Source: a virus. From it: 32,235 nt of DNA. Below are positions 8,632 to 18,006 of the stretch, one piece after another; the first letter of the stretch is position 1, and each line of letters starts with the position of its first letter. Made by a program: the position numbers and the translations under genes. The stretch covers positions 1-32,235 of IMG/VR virus record IMGVR_UViG_3300008450_000245. The stretch is one strand, 5' to 3'. The notes under the pieces are model-generated. The model did not search any database. It saw only the letters and a program-made list of their open reading frames with translations, and was not told where the DNA came from.

Positions 8632-9336
8632 ATGGCAGTAAATGTTGATACAGTATATAAAACAGTATTGTTAATACTTAATAAAGAAAATCGTGGTTAT
8701 ATGACTCCAGATGAGTTTAATAAAACCGCAGCACAAGTACAGTTAGATATATTCAATACTTACTTTGAGGATCTTAACCAACAATTAAGGATACCTGACA
8801 ATGATAGCGAATATGCAGATAGAATAAAAAACTTAAAAGAAAAAATATCTATATTTGAAGATATAACCTACTGTATATATGATTCTGGCAATGAATGTTT
8901 TGAGACACCTAGCACTCTAGATGTTTATAAAATAGGAACCGTAATATATAACGGGGATAAGGAAGTACAAAGTGTACAAGCTAATGAATTATTAGAATTG
9001 AACCTATCTCCATTAACTAAGCCAACAACCTACTATCCAGTATATAGACTTAAAAACAACAGGATATATGTATACCCAAATACAATAACCTCAAACATAG
9101 AAGTTACTTATTTAAGAAAACCAGCAGATCCAATCTGGAACTTTACAGCATCAGCACCTTCTTATACATATGTTTACGATGATCAAAACTCAGTTCCTTT
9201 TGAATTACATCCAATAGAACAAACAAATATTATAACAAACATACTTATGTACTCAGGGATAATAATTAAGGATCCTAGTGTAGTGCAAATAGCTTCTCAG
9301 CAAATACAATCAGAAAAAATTAACGAAAAAAGTTAG
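8632..9336 (+). CDS. Ring/adaptor (head-to-tail connector) protein candidate
   Basis: 234 residues. The N-terminus has the pattern VDTVYKTVLLILNKENRGYM followed by TPDEFNKTAAQVQLDIFNTY. I recognise this helix pair from structural proteins of Bacteroidetes podoviruses and related marine phages, where such proteins occupy the neck (ring) region. The middle is beta-rich with YPVYRLKNNRIYVYPNTITS, then EVTYLRKPADPIW, resembling a small beta domain closing with a YLRKP motif. The C-terminus is helical (LHPIEQTNIITNILMYSGI). The expected role is a subunit of the ring stack joining portal to tail tube. The next gene starts eight bases after the stop. The assignment comes from the N-terminal pattern and gene order; a head-completion function is the main alternative. 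Confidence 0.72.
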   Translation: MAVNVDTVYKTVLLILNKENRGYMTPDEFNKTAAQVQLDIFNTYFEDLNQQLRIPDNDSEYADRIKNLKEKISIFEDITYCIYDSGNECFETPSTLDVYKIGTVIYNGDKEVQSVQANELLELNLSPLTKPTTYYPVYRLKNNRIYVYPNTITSNIEVTYLRKPADPIWNFTASAPSYTYVYDDQNSVPFELHPIEQTNIITNILMYSGIIIKDPSVVQIASQQIQSEKINEKS

Positions 9337-9343
9337 ATAAACT

Positions 9344-10558
9344 ATGGCATTTCCAAACGGAGGTTTAATTACCGAAACCAATAGACAATATTATGCTGGT
9401 TCTCAAGGCTTTCAGGTTAGAGGATTCGGATCAGATGATACTGTATTCACATTTACATTTGATACTCAATTAATTTTAGGTAGTTGGGATCCATCGGATG
9501 TAAACTATGCTTTAAATAATTTCAAGTTATACCACAGTACTGACGGCCTTGTGTATAATGAATACGTTGATGAATATTATTTAGACGGAAATACAATAAC
9601 CTTGGATAGCCCAATAGGTCTTGATGAGATACTTGTTTGCCAGCTTAAAATGCGAAATGGAGGCCAATACGGAGATAAAGACGCGTATGGTAATACTGTG
9701 GAAGAAAATTACGGTAGTTACTCTTATATATCACTTAATGACGTTATAAACAACTTTATGGTTGCATATGTTGGAACTGGAAAATTAATAGGAGATGTTA
9801 AAAGAACTGACGTAATATTCCATGCAAAAAGAGCTTTACAAGAGTTTAGTTATGATACATTGAAAAGTATCAAATCTCAAGAACTAGGTGTGCCGCATAA
9901 TTTAAGTATACCATTGCCACAAGATTATGTTAACTATGTTAAAATGTCATGGATTGATAGAGGCGGAAATAAACACCCTATTTATCCGTCAAGACTTACA
10001 ATAAATCCAACGGAGTTGCCAGTGCAAGATAATTTTGGTATTCCTATGCAAAGTAACTTTGACGATAACATTGAAGGAACCTCTATAACAGAAGAAAGAT
10101 TTAGAAATAATGGTGGACATGATAACATAGCTTCTACATTAGGATATAATGATGGCTGGTATGGATATAACTGGGGATATGGGGGTTACTTTGGGCAACG
10201 TTACGGGTTAGAGCCACAACTTTCTAATGTTAATGGTACATTTACAATAAATGAAAGAGAAAATAAAATATCTTTTTCTAGCGACTTAGTCGGTATGGTT
10301 ATTGTGCTAGAATATGTATCAGATGGATTAGCTTATGAGCTAGATACCAAAGTACCTAAATTAGCTGAGGAAGCAATGTATGCGCACATACTACACGCTA
10401 TTATTTCTACTAGAATTAATCAACCAGACTATCTAATTAATAGGTTAAAACAAGAAAGAAGAGCAAAATTAAGAAATGCAAAAATAAGACTATCTAATAT
10501 CAAGTTAGAAGAAATAACACAGGTATTAAGAGGTCAATCTAAATGGATTAAACACTAA
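9344..10558 (+). CDS. Neck/tail-tube adaptor protein candidate with N-terminal beta domain
   Basis: 404 residues in two parts. Residues of about 30-105 form a beta domain (DDTVFTFTFDTQL, then NFKLYHSTDGLVYNEYVDEY and ITLDSPIGLDEILVCQLK) that resembles the small domain seen at the ends of tail-fibre and adaptor proteins: a Phe-rich opening strand, a Y-x-V middle and a final PxGxxI strand. The second part starts at about residue 128 with ISLNDVINNFMVAYVGTGKL, then DVIFHAKRALQEFSYDTLKS and LPQDYVNYVKMSWID, a pattern common in marine phage neck proteins. A Gly/Tyr-rich loop (about residues 263-285, DGWYGYNWGYGGYFGQRYG) links to a helical, basic C-terminus ending in SKWIKH. It is probably a multimeric adaptor below the portal. 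The next gene starts four bases after the stop, suggesting coupled translation. Confidence 0.7.
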   Translation: MAFPNGGLITETNRQYYAGSQGFQVRGFGSDDTVFTFTFDTQLILGSWDPSDVNYALNNFKLYHSTDGLVYNEYVDEYYLDGNTITLDSPIGLDEILVCQLKMRNGGQYGDKDAYGNTVEENYGSYSYISLNDVINNFMVAYVGTGKLIGDVKRTDVIFHAKRALQEFSYDTLKSIKSQELGVPHNLSIPLPQDYVNYVKMSWIDRGGNKHPIYPSRLTINPTELPVQDNFGIPMQSNFDDNIEGTSITEERFRNNGGHDNIASTLGYNDGWYGYNWGYGGYFGQRYGLEPQLSNVNGTFTINERENKISFSSDLVGMVIVLEYVSDGLAYELDTKVPKLAEEAMYAHILHAIISTRINQPDYLINRLKQERRAKLRNAKIRLSNIKLEEITQVLRGQSKWIKH

Positions 10559-10562
10559 TTAA

Positions 10563-13500
10563 ATGGCAGAAATTAAAAATACATTTTTATCGTCTAAGAT
10601 GAATAAAGATCTTGACGATAGACTAGTACCTAACGGAGAATATATTGATGCTTTGAATATACAGGTTGGAAGATCTGAAACAAATGATGTAGGAGCATTA
10701 CAACCAATATTGGGTAACTCTAAAGAGCTTATATCATTAGAAACAAATACAACTCTTGTGTGTATAGGTACATTTATGGATAACCAAAATAATTGTATTT
10801 ATCAATTTTTAACAAATTATAAAGATCCAAACCCGGCCGTTATTACTTTGCCTTCTACAAGTAGAACAATGAAAATAACAGAATACAATTTAGATCTTGG
10901 AACATATACAACTTTAGTTAGTGGGTCATTTTTAAATTTTGCATATAATAAAGAATGTTTAATTTTAGGTGTAAATATAATAGAAGGTTTATTATATTGG
11001 ACTGACAATAGAAACCAGCCAAGAAAAATAAATATAAAAACAGCTAAATCAATACCTGGTTATTATACTAGAGAAGAACATATATCAGTTGCTAAATATG
11101 CTCCTGTGGATCCTATATTTATGTATAAAAAAGTATCCACAAAGATTACAGAAGCTAGTGTTCCTCCATTAGGAACTACTTTTGATGTTGAGGATGCAAC
11201 AGGCATTGAAGTTGGCATGACTTTAAACTATTCAGGGGCAACTTTGAATGACGCAAACATAGTGACTGAAATTAATGGCAATACTATAACTTGTTATTTA
11301 GCTATTAATCCAACGTTAAATGTAGGTGATAAAATATCTTTTTTATCTTCAACTATGACCAATGAATCCGATAATCCAAATTGGCCTGGTGATCCGGATT
11401 TTATAGAAGCTAAATATATTAGATTTAGTTATAGATTTAGATTTGATGATAATGAATATTCTGTTATGGCCCCTTTTACGCAAATAGCGTATATTCCAAA
11501 GCAGAAAGGATATTTTATAAAAGGGAACGAAGAGGATGCATATAAAAGTACGGTTATTAATTGGATGGAAAACAATGTGAATAACATTGAACTCATGATT
11601 CCATTGCCAGATGTTGCAAATAAAATAACTAGTAGTTATAAGATAAAAGAAATAGACGTATTGTATAAAGAGTCAGATTCAGCTGTTGTTAAGGTTTTAG
11701 AAACAATAGATTCAGCAGCATTACAATCTAATTCAACAAACAATATTTATATACAACAATACCAATCCCAAAACCCATATAAGACATTAACCGAAGCTCA
11801 AATAGTAAGAGTATATGACAAGGTGCCTGTAAGAGCTTTAGCTCAGGAAATAACAGGTAATAGAATAATATATGGTAATTTTTATGACAGATATACAGCT
11901 CCTGCTACAATTAATTATAATATAGGAGTATTTAAAAAAAATGTGGGATCTACAAATTACATAGAATACCCAAATCACACGTTAAAACAAAACAGAAATT
12001 ATCAAGTTGGAATTATATTGTCAGACAAGTTCGGCAGAAGTTCTTCAGTTATATTATCTTCCATAGACAAAAATGGACTTGATTTAGCGGGGTCTTTTTT
12101 CGGGGGATCTTCTATATACTCTTCTTATATAAAAGAAGGATCAGTTGATTTTAATGTAAAAAGCTGGATGGGTAATGCTTTATATATGGTAGTTAATGAT
12201 CCTATAACATCCAGTAGGAATATTCCTTCCGGTACTCCGGGTTTATATGCTCAACAGATAGGAAATGGATTCGAAATAGACCTTTTAACCCCTGTAATAA
12301 TTACTGATAGTGGTATTAGTTTTGAAGTAATTAGCGGAACAACTCCTTTAAGGGGACAATACTTGAGGGGACAGTATACAGATTATGTTAGAATTACTAA
12401 TATAACTCCTGGAGATTTACCAACCGATCCTCCTACATACAGTACAGATGGCAGGGCTAGTGACTTATATATTGAAAATCCTGATAATCTACCTGACACA
12501 AAATACGCATATACTATAAACCCAATAGGTTGGTATTCATATAAAGTGGTGGTTAGGCAGCAAGAACAGGATTACTATAACGTTTATCTTCCGGGTATAT
12601 TAAACGGTTATCCTAATGCTCAAACATTTGGATCACAGGTGACATATAGCCCTCAAGGTTTGCCTACTTTGGAGAATGCTATTGACTTTACAGTATTTCC
12701 TCAATCTGAGACTGGTAATACTGCTCATGCTGTATTAATAAACGATAATATAAACAAAGTGCCTCGAGATTTAACCGAGGTTGGCCCTGATCAAAAACAG
12801 TACAGAAGTAGTGTTGAATTATATGGTAGAGTATCAAATGGGAGCGTTGAACTTGGAGGCGAAGATGGGCTAGAAGCAATAGCTCCTCCTAATTATGACC
12901 AAAGAACAAATTACTTTAGTTATGATCCTTTAGGTGCTGATGGCGAGGCCTGGCTCTCTGTTGCTCCTGGGGACGGAATACAAAGCGTGGAAGCTAATGA
13001 ACCCATTCCAAATCCACCAGTAATCCCTCCAGACCCTTCTGCTCCACCTACTGTCCCTAACCCAGACGCTTGGTATGCAAACACAGTAGTTGTAAAAAAC
13101 GATAAACAAAATGGAGTTATACATTTTGCTCCTTTAAACATAATAAGAGGAACTAATGGTAGCCCAATATATAATCATTACATTATAACAAAAGCAGAAA
13201 ACCTACAATATTACCCATCTAGAAAAGCCGATGTGGTTACATCTATTGCTACCTCAAAAGAATTTAACTTTGTAGAAAACTCAGTTACAAACGTAAAAGG
13301 CACTGCTGGGTTAAACTTTTATCAAATGCAATCGGATCCATTAATAAGCAGGATTGCTACTGTTAATGAGATAGGAGTTACATCTGAAAAAGGTATGATA
13401 CCTTTTTTAGCGGTATATGAAACAAAACCCGTAGAATCTTTATTAAATATATTTTGGGAAACATCAACAACTGGGCTTATATCGGATTTAAATTGGGATG

Positions 13501-16388
13501 TATTAACTGGATATGAAGGGCCTGTAGCATTAACCGACCCCGAGTTTGAATTTTGGGAAGATCAAAACCCTAATGGCCTAGAATCAGGTACTGGTGATCC
13601 TGAGTCTCGTTATATAACAGACCCGTTTTTTCCTATTTCAAATTTAGGTATACTTTTAGATGATACTACATTAGAATCATTTACAGTGGAAGACTTAACT
13701 GGAGAAAATAAAACAGGTCTATTTGAGGTAATACAAAATACAACTCCACTTGATCCTGCACAAGGTTCTTATAGAATAAGAATTGCTAAAACGTCTAATT
13801 TTGTTTTTGGACCGCAGTCTTATCAAGAGGATAATTTTGTTTTTACATTAAATATCAAAAGAGTTACTCCAAATGGCACTTCGATAGTACCATTAGAAAT
13901 AACAGGGCGACTAGGCAATAGAATGCCTTATCTTTATCCAGAGGAGTCTTGTATAGACGGTTATTACAATAAAAATATATCTCAAGAAGATACATTTATA
14001 CAAACAATACAAGCTCGCAATGGTTCTTTTATTAACTCAGGAAATGCAGCAAATCAATATTTAAGATTTGAAATAATAAGTCAAAATCCACCTTCGTCAC
14101 CTGGCTATTTTTCTATAGATCCCGATAGTGGAGAATTAAGTTTGATTAATAGTTTAGTGCCAATAGGTTCATATCAGTTAGAAATAAAAGTTACTGATGC
14201 GGTAAACTTTGCTATAAATCCACCTGTGGGCGCCGATACAATAGATCCTTTAGAGGAATTCAGTAGTATGGCTCAAACATGTATAATTGTTATTACTGTA
14301 AACAACCCCCCTGTTAATACTTGGTTACAACCAGGATATAATTTAGCTTTAGAGAATCCACTAGGGTCGGTTTATCCGGCATTGCAGCAGCCATGTAGAG
14401 ATGTCACAACTTATAATTACCCCAATTGGCAACCTGCTGATGGTAGAATATTTGCTATAGATGCAATGTCTGTTCTTGATTATACACAATCCACAATAAA
14501 TATATCTATAAATAATGTTCCGTTACTTTCAGGATATTCTAGGGTTACTTCTCAATATAATTCTCAATTAGTTATTGGAATAAATATAGCCCCTAGTGTA
14601 AACATACCTGCCGGAGCATTCGTACAAATAAATATAGCCCCTGGTGAAAACTCACCTATAACTGATAAGTACGGCCTTTGGGTTGTAGCCGCAGAAAGGT
14701 TATTAGATAGAACATACGGGGCTTTTGACGGAGGCGATCCCGCTCCCGCCGAACTAGATCCAGATGACCCGGCTAACATTCCTTTCTTTGCTCAACTTCC
14801 AGCGGTTCCATTAATGTCAGTTCCTTTTGGTCAACAACCTGAAACAACAAAAGCATATAATACATTTGAAAATATAGAAACAAAAAACGCAGAAGTTTAT
14901 TTTGAGGGATTGGAACATGACATTGAGCCAAATGGATTGCTACAAGGTACATTGCGTTGGACTGTAAGACTATTTATAAGTAGTTATTTAAACCAAGGAG
15001 CAGATGGTCCTTGTCAAGATCTTACTACTGAAATAAAAGGATATGCTAGAATAATTATATTTAGAAGGCCAGCTGTTGACTCTAGATTTACAAATACAAA
15101 TCCATGGGAAATAGTTTCTGATAATAATAATGTTATAGGAACTGGAGCCATTGAAGCGGACAAAGGTAATTTTACTAGTGGATTAAGATCAAATGTCCCT
15201 ACTAACAATGAAAATATAGTTAATGATGACATATTATTAGGGGCAGAATTATTATGGGATTGCGGCGCTGAAAAAAGAGGATATAGAGAAGTAACATTTA
15301 CTACTGAAAATCCAGACGAGAATGCATATGAGTGGGCTGTAGCTGTTTGGTATAGAGATGAATCAAAGTTTGAGCAAACGGGCCCGATAACATCAGATGC
15401 TTGTAATTGTACATTAATAGATGTTTCAGAAAGAATGTATGTTACAGTGGCTGTTGAAGACGCTAATTATACGTATCCAGATTGGGAACCAGGGGATGAT
15501 AATGCACAAGGAGTTACTACGGCATATAAATATTACACAGGATTAGAATATGGTTTAAGTTCTGATAAGAAAACTTACGCTATTCCGTTTGAAGCGCAAA
15601 ACGCAAATATAGTTAATTATCAGTCTGACCCAAATACTGTTTATTCTGCCGTCCCTACTAATCCTAGTCTTGGGGAAACTGTAATAATTAAATTAACAGA
15701 TAATGATACACAAATCGCTCCTGGACTTTTTACTGAGTTCGGAATAGTATCAAGCTTTTGTTTTGTAGACCCTATAGATGGTAGAACTGTGGTAATTGTT
15801 GAATCTAATGGGTTTACTAGTATATCAGCAGGTATGCCAATTACATTTACACTTGTTAACCCGCTTGTAGACCCTAATTTATGCCCGCCAGGAACTCCTA
15901 TTCCTGCGCCTTCTAATTCAGGCATTATATATGCAACTACTCCAGAGGGTTCAGAAGTAGAGCAATTTTATGAGGATGAATTATTAACAACGCCTTGGAA
16001 TCCAACTGGTAATCCAGATGCTACAGACGCTTTTTATAATTTTACACAATGGGATACCCAGTATTTTAATACAGAGGTTTGTGATCTTAATGGAAAGCCT
16101 GAGCCTTTACAAGGTGAACCGGAAACAAGGCCTCAAACGTTTCCTTGGTGGAGCGCTAAAATGACGGCTTCAGGAAAAGTTATAAAACAACCTATTGGAA
16201 ATCCTCCAAACGACCATTATACAGTACAAACAGCATTAAGATTTGCAAATGCCGCTAATACTGGATTTCCAGACCCAGGTATATTATTAGGTAGAAATTT
16301 AAAAGAAAGAAGGCTTGGAGATCCTGATGGATGGGTACCGTATCCTTGTCTACCAGATTTACCAGGAAGTGGTGGAACTGGCCCATAA
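10563..16388 (+). CDS. Giant tail protein (tail nozzle/fibre-like), 1941 residues
   Basis: The N-terminus, NTFLSSKMNKDLDDRLVPNG then EYIDALNIQVGRSETNDVGA, is one I recognise at the start of very large tail proteins in marine and Bacteroidetes podoviruses. It leads into a propeller-like region containing LLYWTDNRNQPRKINI (about residues 143-158). A small beta domain appears inserted at residues 194-262. Further on are a tandem LRGQY duplication (596-605), a Pro-rich linker (about 812-836), a cadherin/Ig-like region (about 1130-1253, with FSIDPDSGELSLINS and GSYQLEIKVTDA), and a 16-residue tandem repeat at about 1340-1371 (INIAPSVN, INIAPGEN). The C-terminus is Pro/Gly-rich. It probably forms the distal tail nozzle or carries receptor-facing domains. 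No depolymerase catalytic motif was recognised. The alternative is a virion surface fibre anchored by its N-terminus. Confidence 0.78.
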   Translation: MAEIKNTFLSSKMNKDLDDRLVPNGEYIDALNIQVGRSETNDVGALQPILGNSKELISLETNTTLVCIGTFMDNQNNCIYQFLTNYKDPNPAVITLPSTSRTMKITEYNLDLGTYTTLVSGSFLNFAYNKECLILGVNIIEGLLYWTDNRNQPRKINIKTAKSIPGYYTREEHISVAKYAPVDPIFMYKKVSTKITEASVPPLGTTFDVEDATGIEVGMTLNYSGATLNDANIVTEINGNTITCYLAINPTLNVGDKISFLSSTMTNESDNPNWPGDPDFIEAKYIRFSYRFRFDDNEYSVMAPFTQIAYIPKQKGYFIKGNEEDAYKSTVINWMENNVNNIELMIPLPDVANKITSSYKIKEIDVLYKESDSAVVKVLETIDSAALQSNSTNNIYIQQYQSQNPYKTLTEAQIVRVYDKVPVRALAQEITGNRIIYGNFYDRYTAPATINYNIGVFKKNVGSTNYIEYPNHTLKQNRNYQVGIILSDKFGRSSSVILSSIDKNGLDLAGSFFGGSSIYSSYIKEGSVDFNVKSWMGNALYMVVNDPITSSRNIPSGTPGLYAQQIGNGFEIDLLTPVIITDSGISFEVISGTTPLRGQYLRGQYTDYVRITNITPGDLPTDPPTYSTDGRASDLYIENPDNLPDTKYAYTINPIGWYSYKVVVRQQEQDYYNVYLPGILNGYPNAQTFGSQVTYSPQGLPTLENAIDFTVFPQSETGNTAHAVLINDNINKVPRDLTEVGPDQKQYRSSVELYGRVSNGSVELGGEDGLEAIAPPNYDQRTNYFSYDPLGADGEAWLSVAPGDGIQSVEANEPIPNPPVIPPDPSAPPTVPNPDAWYANTVVVKNDKQNGVIHFAPLNIIRGTNGSPIYNHYIITKAENLQYYPSRKADVVTSIATSKEFNFVENSVTNVKGTAGLNFYQMQSDPLISRIATVNEIGVTSEKGMIPFLAVYETKPVESLLNIFWETSTTGLISDLNWDVLTGYEGPVALTDPEFEFWEDQNPNGLESGTGDPESRYITDPFFPISNLGILLDDTTLESFTVEDLTGENKTGLFEVIQNTTPLDPAQGSYRIRIAKTSNFVFGPQSYQEDNFVFTLNIKRVTPNGTSIVPLEITGRLGNRMPYLYPEESCIDGYYNKNISQEDTFIQTIQARNGSFINSGNAANQYLRFEIISQNPPSSPGYFSIDPDSGELSLINSLVPIGSYQLEIKVTDAVNFAINPPVGADTIDPLEEFSSMAQTCIIVITVNNPPVNTWLQPGYNLALENPLGSVYPALQQPCRDVTTYNYPNWQPADGRIFAIDAMSVLDYTQSTINISINNVPLLSGYSRVTSQYNSQLVIGINIAPSVNIPAGAFVQINIAPGENSPITDKYGLWVVAAERLLDRTYGAFDGGDPAPAELDPDDPANIPFFAQLPAVPLMSVPFGQQPETTKAYNTFENIETKNAEVYFEGLEHDIEPNGLLQGTLRWTVRLFISSYLNQGADGPCQDLTTEIKGYARIIIFRRPAVDSRFTNTNPWEIVSDNNNVIGTGAIEADKGNFTSGLRSNVPTNNENIVNDDILLGAELLWDCGAEKRGYREVTFTTENPDENAYEWAVAVWYRDESKFEQTGPITSDACNCTLIDVSERMYVTVAVEDANYTYPDWEPGDDNAQGVTTAYKYYTGLEYGLSSDKKTYAIPFEAQNANIVNYQSDPNTVYSAVPTNPSLGETVIIKLTDNDTQIAPGLFTEFGIVSSFCFVDPIDGRTVVIVESNGFTSISAGMPITFTLVNPLVDPNLCPPGTPIPAPSNSGIIYATTPEGSEVEQFYEDELLTTPWNPTGNPDATDAFYNFTQWDTQYFNTEVCDLNGKPEPLQGEPETRPQTFPWWSAKMTASGKVIKQPIGNPPNDHYTVQTALRFANAANTGFPDPGILLGRNLKERRLGDPDGWVPYPCLPDLPGSGGTGP
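12348..12377 (+). repeat. Tandem 15-base repeat inside the giant tail gene
   Basis: Two adjacent 15-base units encode LRGQY LRGQY (residues 596-605 of the 1941-residue protein). They differ at third positions (TTA/TTG, CAA/CAG, TAC/TAT), so the duplication is old or kept by selection on the protein rather than fresh slippage. Confidence 0.8.
14575..14676 (+). repeat. Imperfect 48-base tandem repeat inside the giant tail gene
   Basis: The segment TAAATATAGCCCCT at 14581 recurs at 14629, exactly 48 bases (16 codons) later, with similar flanks. The encoded units begin INIAPSVN and INIAPGEN. The in-frame spacing suggests duplication of a beta-hairpin-sized unit in the tail protein. Confidence 0.65.
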
Positions 16389-16446
16389 TTAAATTATTCA
16401 AATATTAATAATACTAAAATTACAAAAAAACAAGTAATTATAAGAT

Positions 16447-18006
16447 ATGGCTGCTACTTTAGAACTAAAATATTTTAATTCATTTTGGCTAAAAAAAATG
16501 GATACAATTGTAGACGTGGCCTCAAGCCCGTCAATAACAAGCGGAATTACACCAGCTGAGGCTACATCAATTCTATTAACAAATGATAATCCAGCTGTAA
16601 TGCCTGGGCAATCTGTTACATGGATAAATAGCACCTTAGATCAAGTAACTAATAGCGTTGTATTTATAAGTGCCGATAATTTAACTGTATACCTTGCAAC
16701 GCCAATAGTAGAAGCTATTCCAAGCGGTACGACAATACAATTTGGTCCAATCTCTGATTTCACTTACATACCATATGCTTATAGTGAAACAGAATCTAGC
16801 GACTGGTTTTTAGAAGAGGCTAGAATACGTGGTGGTTATAACAATACTATAACTGATTTAGGTGTTAAAGCACATATTGTTGAAGATATATCTAATCAGC
16901 AGCATAAGTTTAATTCTCTAATATATTCAGGTGTATTTAATTCTAGAACTGGGGTTAATAGAACAAACGAATTTTCAGTTGGAGAAGATATTACTAGATC
17001 GGTAGATCCATCAAATGGTTCAATACAAAAATTATATAGTGAGAATACAAATTTAACTATATTCCAGGAGAACAAAGTAAGTCAAGCGTTAATAGACAAA
17101 GACGCAATATATTCAGCAGAAGGGCAACCAATAACAACATCTGGCAAGCAAGTAATTGGACAAGTCCAAGCTTATGCTGGTAATTATGGCATTAGCACTA
17201 ACCCTGAAAGTTTTGCAGTATATGGCTATAGAAAATATTTTGTTGATAAAAATCAAAACGCAGTTTTAAGATTATCTCAAGATGGTATAACTGAAATATC
17301 AGCATATGGCATGCTTGATTATTTTAGAGACAAATTAGGAACTGTTGGGTCTGGCGGTAAAATAGTAGGTGGATGGGATATGCACTCTAAACAATACGTT
17401 GTTTCAATACAGCCTGTTGGCGTTTCTTCTTATAATACACTTGCTTTTGATGAAAATGCTCAAGGATGGGTAAGCGAATTTAGTTACAAACCAAATTTTA
17501 TAGCTAGTCTTAGAAATAATATGTATACATTTTACCAAGGTAATGTTTGGAAACATTATAGCACAAAGGTAAATAAGGGTACTTTTTATAATATAGGCAA
17601 TAATTCCTATGTTACTTTAGCAATTAATCCAGAGCCTTCAATATCTAAAAACTTTAGCACAATAAATTATGAAGGATCAGCAGGGTGGAATGTCACTAGT
17701 ATACAAACTAATTCAGATACAGGGCTAGGTATTGAAGCATACATGGTGCCTTTAACATTAGCGGACTTGCAAGCGCAACTTTTAGTAAACTCCTTTAAGA
17801 AAAAAGAAAATAAATATTTTGCATCAATAAACAATAGTACAGGAGGTGCTTATGGGGAAGTTGTATATGGACAATCTATAAGCGGTATAAAAGGATACTA
17901 TGCTACAGTTTCATTATTAATAAACAACGCAATATATGGTGCTCCTACGCTTTCAAATATAGAATTATTTGCAGTCTCTTTGAGTTACCAAAATTTAACA
18001 TATTAA
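16447..18006 (+). CDS. Conserved tail structural protein
   Basis: 519 residues. After LELKYFNSFWLKKM there is a beta domain (about residues 36-102, with PGQSVTWINSTLDQ and LTVYLATPIVEAIPSGTTIQ). The conserved body follows: DWFLEEARIRGGYNNTITDL, HKFNSLIYSGVFNSRTGVNR, FSVGEDITRSVDPSNGSIQK, then YGYRKYFVDKNQNAVLRLSQ. I recognise this body from uncultured marine phages, where it is annotated only as a structural or tail protein. It probably completes the propeller-like tail assembly begun by the 1941-residue protein. A single fused gene in some relatives is possible but not something I can confirm. The first ATG is chosen because LELKYFNSFW seems to be the conserved start. The stop overlaps the next start by one base (TAATG). 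Confidence 0.8.
   Translation: MAATLELKYFNSFWLKKMDTIVDVASSPSITSGITPAEATSILLTNDNPAVMPGQSVTWINSTLDQVTNSVVFISADNLTVYLATPIVEAIPSGTTIQFGPISDFTYIPYAYSETESSDWFLEEARIRGGYNNTITDLGVKAHIVEDISNQQHKFNSLIYSGVFNSRTGVNRTNEFSVGEDITRSVDPSNGSIQKLYSENTNLTIFQENKVSQALIDKDAIYSAEGQPITTSGKQVIGQVQAYAGNYGISTNPESFAVYGYRKYFVDKNQNAVLRLSQDGITEISAYGMLDYFRDKLGTVGSGGKIVGGWDMHSKQYVVSIQPVGVSSYNTLAFDENAQGWVSEFSYKPNFIASLRNNMYTFYQGNVWKHYSTKVNKGTFYNIGNNSYVTLAINPEPSISKNFSTINYEGSAGWNVTSIQTNSDTGLGIEAYMVPLTLADLQAQLLVNSFKKKENKYFASINNSTGGAYGEVVYGQSISGIKGYYATVSLLINNAIYGAPTLSNIELFAVSLSYQNLTY

Noticed and set aside
11003-11035. YWTD motif suggesting an LDL-receptor-like propeller
   Set aside because: A single LLYWTDNRNQPRKI is compatible with a propeller-type blade, but one motif does not establish an LDL-receptor-type domain, so it is noted only in the gene description.
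12920-13141. Two overlapping minus-strand frames within the giant tail gene
   Set aside because: They mirror the Pro-rich linker of the plus-strand gene, giving Gly-rich and Trp-rich nonsense products with no leader or neighbours.
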